Shown here piece after piece: positions 6,049 through 7,867 of a stretch of DNA of 7,867 nt (position 1 is the first letter of the stretch; each line of letters starts with the position of its first letter). Location: the NCBI GenBank assembly GCA_003694235.1, contig RFKO01000344.1, forward strand, positions 1 through 7,867, read 5' to 3'. The DNA comes from Anaerolineae bacterium (lineage in GTDB: Bacteria > Chloroflexota > Anaerolineae > Anaerolineales > UBA11858). The notes under the pieces are model-generated. The model did no database searches. It worked only from the letters and a program-made list of their open reading frames with translations, and was not told where the DNA came from. Both the position numbers and the translations under genes were made by a program.

Positions 6049-7494
6049 CTATGGCGTTGGTGTGCGCGCTCCCCAGTCCACCGGGTCGCCGGGATAGCCG
6101 AGAGCTTCCCAATCCATGCGGCCTTCCGGGCCGTGGCAGTCGTTGCATTGCAGGGCCTCGGCGGCCGGGGCGATCATGTGACTTTCGGGGTAATACATGC
6201 GGGTTTCCGTCCAGTCATACTGACCGGAGTAGGGCAGGCCGAGACGTTCTTCGGCCAGGCGGAAGGCTTTGTCCCAGTCGAAATCATGCCAATAGCCGCC
6301 TTCGCCCGCGGTGATGGGAGTGAGCAGGTAACCGTTGACCGGGTCGTACGGCTGGATGGTTTCCATGATTTTGAAGGGGAAGATTTTTGCGTTGGGGTCG
6401 TCGATGCTCCCCGCCGGTTTGTTGATATACGTTGGCCCGTCGGCGTTTATCGGGTCGCCGACCAGGTAGCGGTATTCGTTGTTCCCGTTGAACCAGAGAT
6501 AGGCCGGGGTGACGTCGCGTTCGTAGATGAACTCGCCTTTGATCTTCAGGTAGGTGTAGTGATCGTCGCCGCGGTCTTCGCCGGCCTGCGACCAGTCCCA
6601 GAAGGTCTTGGTGGGATTTTTGCGCGCCATGGCAGGGATGTGGCAGGTCTGGCAGGCCACGCTGGCGAGGTGGGCGTTCAGGCGTTCGTCCTCGTGCGGC
6701 GGGGCGACGTGGCAGTCGGTGCACTGCACCTGCTCGGCCGGGTCGATGGTGTAGTTGTCACCCAGCAGGCGGCCTTTGATCTGGTGGTCGCTGGTCCGGT
6801 GGCAGTCGGTGCACAGGAAGTCGAATTTGCCCATGTGCACGTCGAGTTGCTCGTCGGGGCGGTAGAGGCTCTCGTCCAGGTCGCCGTGTTTGACGCCGTT
6901 GCCGCCGCCGCCGTTGAAGTGGCAGCCGCCGCAGTTGTCGCGGGTGGGCACGCCAACCGATCTGGCCGCGGCGAGCAGGTCAACGCTATCAGCCGGGTTG
7001 CCGTAACCGCCTTTGGCGTAGGTGGCTTTGTCGGCATGGCAGACCAGGCAATCCACGTTCTCGGCCACGCTGAAATCATAGCCCTTGGGGGGGTACTGAT
7101 CCCAGGCGTAGCCGATGTGGCAGGTCATGCACTTGGACTCGTTGCCGGCGGTGCTGATGCAGAAGTTGTTGATCTGGTTGAACTTGCCGATGGTGACCGG
7201 CTCGTCGCGCCAGGGGACATCGAAGGGCTGGCTCTGCCAAGTCCAGTGGGTGGTGTGCATCACCTCAGATGCGGCTTCTTCGTGACATTCCAGGCAGGCC
7301 TGGGTGACCTGCTGCGGCGTCTCGAAGGGGCCTTCTATGATGTTGCTGTGGTCGGTGTGGGTAGGGTGCTCCGGCAGGAAATCCCAGGGATCGGGGGATG
7401 AGGCTCTATCCCGTGGGAACGCGAAGAGCGCCAGGGGGATGATCACCACCAGGGCGATCAGCAGGAGACCGAAAATCCAGGATTTTTTCTTCAT
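6049..7494 (-). CDS. Octahaem c-type cytochrome, tetrathionate reductase (OTR) family
   Basis: A 481-residue membrane-anchored protein with an N-terminal helix (about 6-26) that lacks an obvious AXA cleavage site. Eight CXXCH motifs start at residues 67, 122, 149, 188, 228, 258, 281 and 450. Family landmarks are HTTHWTW (80-86), FNQINNFCIS before haem motif 2, NVDCLVCH at motif 3, CHFNGGGGNGVKHGDLD after motif 4, and LDVHMG before motif 5. These match the octahaem tetrathionate reductase family known from Shewanella, which reduces tetrathionate, nitrite and hydroxylamine in vitro through a haem with a lysine ligand. K161, eight residues after motif 3, is my candidate for that lysine (inference). 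Its ATG overlaps the stop of the ArsR gene as ATGA, so the two are probably co-translated. The true physiological substrate is not fixed by sequence. Cytochrome c maturation genes must lie elsewhere. Confidence 0.93.
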   Translation of the reverse strand: MKKKSWIFGLLLIALVVIIPLALFAFPRDRASSPDPWDFLPEHPTHTDHSNIIEGPFETPQQVTQACLECHEEAASEVMHTTHWTWQSQPFDVPWRDEPVTIGKFNQINNFCISTAGNESKCMTCHIGYAWDQYPPKGYDFSVAENVDCLVCHADKATYAKGGYGNPADSVDLLAAARSVGVPTRDNCGGCHFNGGGGNGVKHGDLDESLYRPDEQLDVHMGKFDFLCTDCHRTSDHQIKGRLLGDNYTIDPAEQVQCTDCHVAPPHEDERLNAHLASVACQTCHIPAMARKNPTKTFWDWSQAGEDRGDDHYTYLKIKGEFIYERDVTPAYLWFNGNNEYRYLVGDPINADGPTYINKPAGSIDDPNAKIFPFKIMETIQPYDPVNGYLLTPITAGEGGYWHDFDWDKAFRLAEERLGLPYSGQYDWTETRMYYPESHMIAPAAEALQCNDCHGPEGRMDWEALGYPGDPVDWGARTPTP

Positions 7495-7867
7495 AGGGCA
7501 TTCTCTCTCGATGATGGTTTCGATTCCGCCGCTGGTTGTGCGGCGGTTTGAGCCTGCGCCTGCTCCAGCAGGCTGGCGCGGGTGGATACGCTGTCGTAGA
7601 GCACCTGGCGCAATGTGTCCAGCGCCTGGATCAGACGCCGGTCGGCCAGTGCGTATTCCACGCTGGCGCCGCGGCGGGTGGCGGTCACCAGGCCGCGCTC
7701 GCGCAACACCTTGAGATGGCGGGACGCCGCCGGCTGGCTGATGCCGATCTCGTGTGCCAGATCGGTGACCGACCAGGGCCGCTGCGCCAGCAGGTAGAGC
7801 ATCATAATGCGGCGCGGATCGGAGAGGGCGGAACAGATCTGGGCGTGGAGTCGCGTGACTTCCTGAA
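7491..7867 (-). CDS. ArsR/SmtB-family winged-helix repressor (5' end outside the window)
   Basis: The frame stays open to the right edge, giving 124 visible residues. The ATG at 7805 is internal to the domain and is not the start. The segment before it reads HAQICSALSDPRRI, the typical first helices of ArsR proteins. Next come SVTDLAHEIGISQPAASRHLKVLRERGLV (helix-turn-helix with recognition helix) and ATRRGASVEYALAD (the beta wing). A C-terminal helix and a low-complexity Gln/Ala/Ser tail follow. The metal-binding ELCVCD motif of classical ArsR/SmtB is replaced by WSVTDL, so a metal sensor of that type is unlikely. Only one cysteine (in QICSAL) is visible, whereas sulfide sensors SqrR/BigR use two, so a persulfide mechanism is not established. 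Its overlap with the octahaem gene suggests it autoregulates and controls the whole operon. The operator would be upstream, beyond the window. Confidence 0.9.
   Translation of the reverse strand, partial: QEVTRLHAQICSALSDPRRIMMLYLLAQRPWSVTDLAHEIGISQPAASRHLKVLRERGLVTATRRGASVEYALADRRLIQALDTLRQVLYDSVSTRASLLEQAQAQTAAQPAAESKPSSRENAL

Noticed and set aside
5731..7401. Plus-strand open frame of 556 codons opposite the octahaem gene
   Set aside because: It runs across two real minus-strand genes and the palindromic gap, and has no recognisable domain. It is a shadow of GC-rich coding sequence.
6049..7494. Octahaem protein as hydroxylamine oxidoreductase or NrfA-type nitrite reductase
   Set aside because: The HTTHWTW, INNFCIS and GGGGNGVKHGDL landmarks fit the tetrathionate reductase family. 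NrfA has five haems with a CXXCK motif, absent here. Nitrite or hydroxylamine reduction as a side activity is not excluded.
1..7867. CRISPR arrays, tRNA or rRNA genes, insertion sequences
   Set aside because: No regularly spaced repeats, cloverleaf sequences or transposase frames were seen. The only repeats are the two palindromic elements described.

Overview
The window is GC-rich bacterial DNA. The gene set (FemAB-type peptidoglycan enzyme, large multihaem cytochromes, split YeeE/YedE proteins, palindromic intergenic repeats) would suit a Chloroflexota/Anaerolineae-type organism. That assignment is an impression from gene content and protein style, not a search result.

Layout: the first 120 bases hold the 3' end of a plus-strand gene, probably a FemA/FemB/FemX-type peptidoglycan aminoacyltransferase. 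It converges on a minus-strand GAF-GGDEF diguanylate cyclase (117-1241), and the two stop codons share one CTAG. A 158-base gap follows, with a hairpin (1328-1359) that probably terminates the large operon arriving from the right. From 1400 to the right edge every gene is on the minus strand. In transcription order they are: an ArsR-family repressor (5' end outside the window), an octahaem tetrathionate-reductase-family cytochrome c, a seven-haem cytochrome c fused to a cytochrome b561/HydC-like membrane domain, a short YeeE/YedE half-transporter, and a second YeeE/YedE half fused to a rhodanese-like domain. Spacings are tight (ATGA overlap between regulator and octahaem protein; about 9 bases between the two YeeE genes). 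Two short intercistronic gaps each carry perfect palindromes (3216-3252 and 6001-6048).

How the genes may work together (inference): the cytochrome b/c fusion would take electrons from membrane quinol through b-haems, pass them along seven c-haems outside the membrane, and hand them to the membrane-anchored octahaem enzyme. That enzyme would reduce tetrathionate or a similar sulfur (or nitrogen) compound. The thiosulfate or other sulfur product could then enter through the paired YeeE/YedE proteins, whose rhodanese-like domain has lost its catalytic cysteine but ends in a penultimate cysteine. An ArsR-type regulator at the head of the operon would sense the sulfur or redox state. This combination, a compact sulfur respiration-plus-uptake operon, is the most interesting content of the window.
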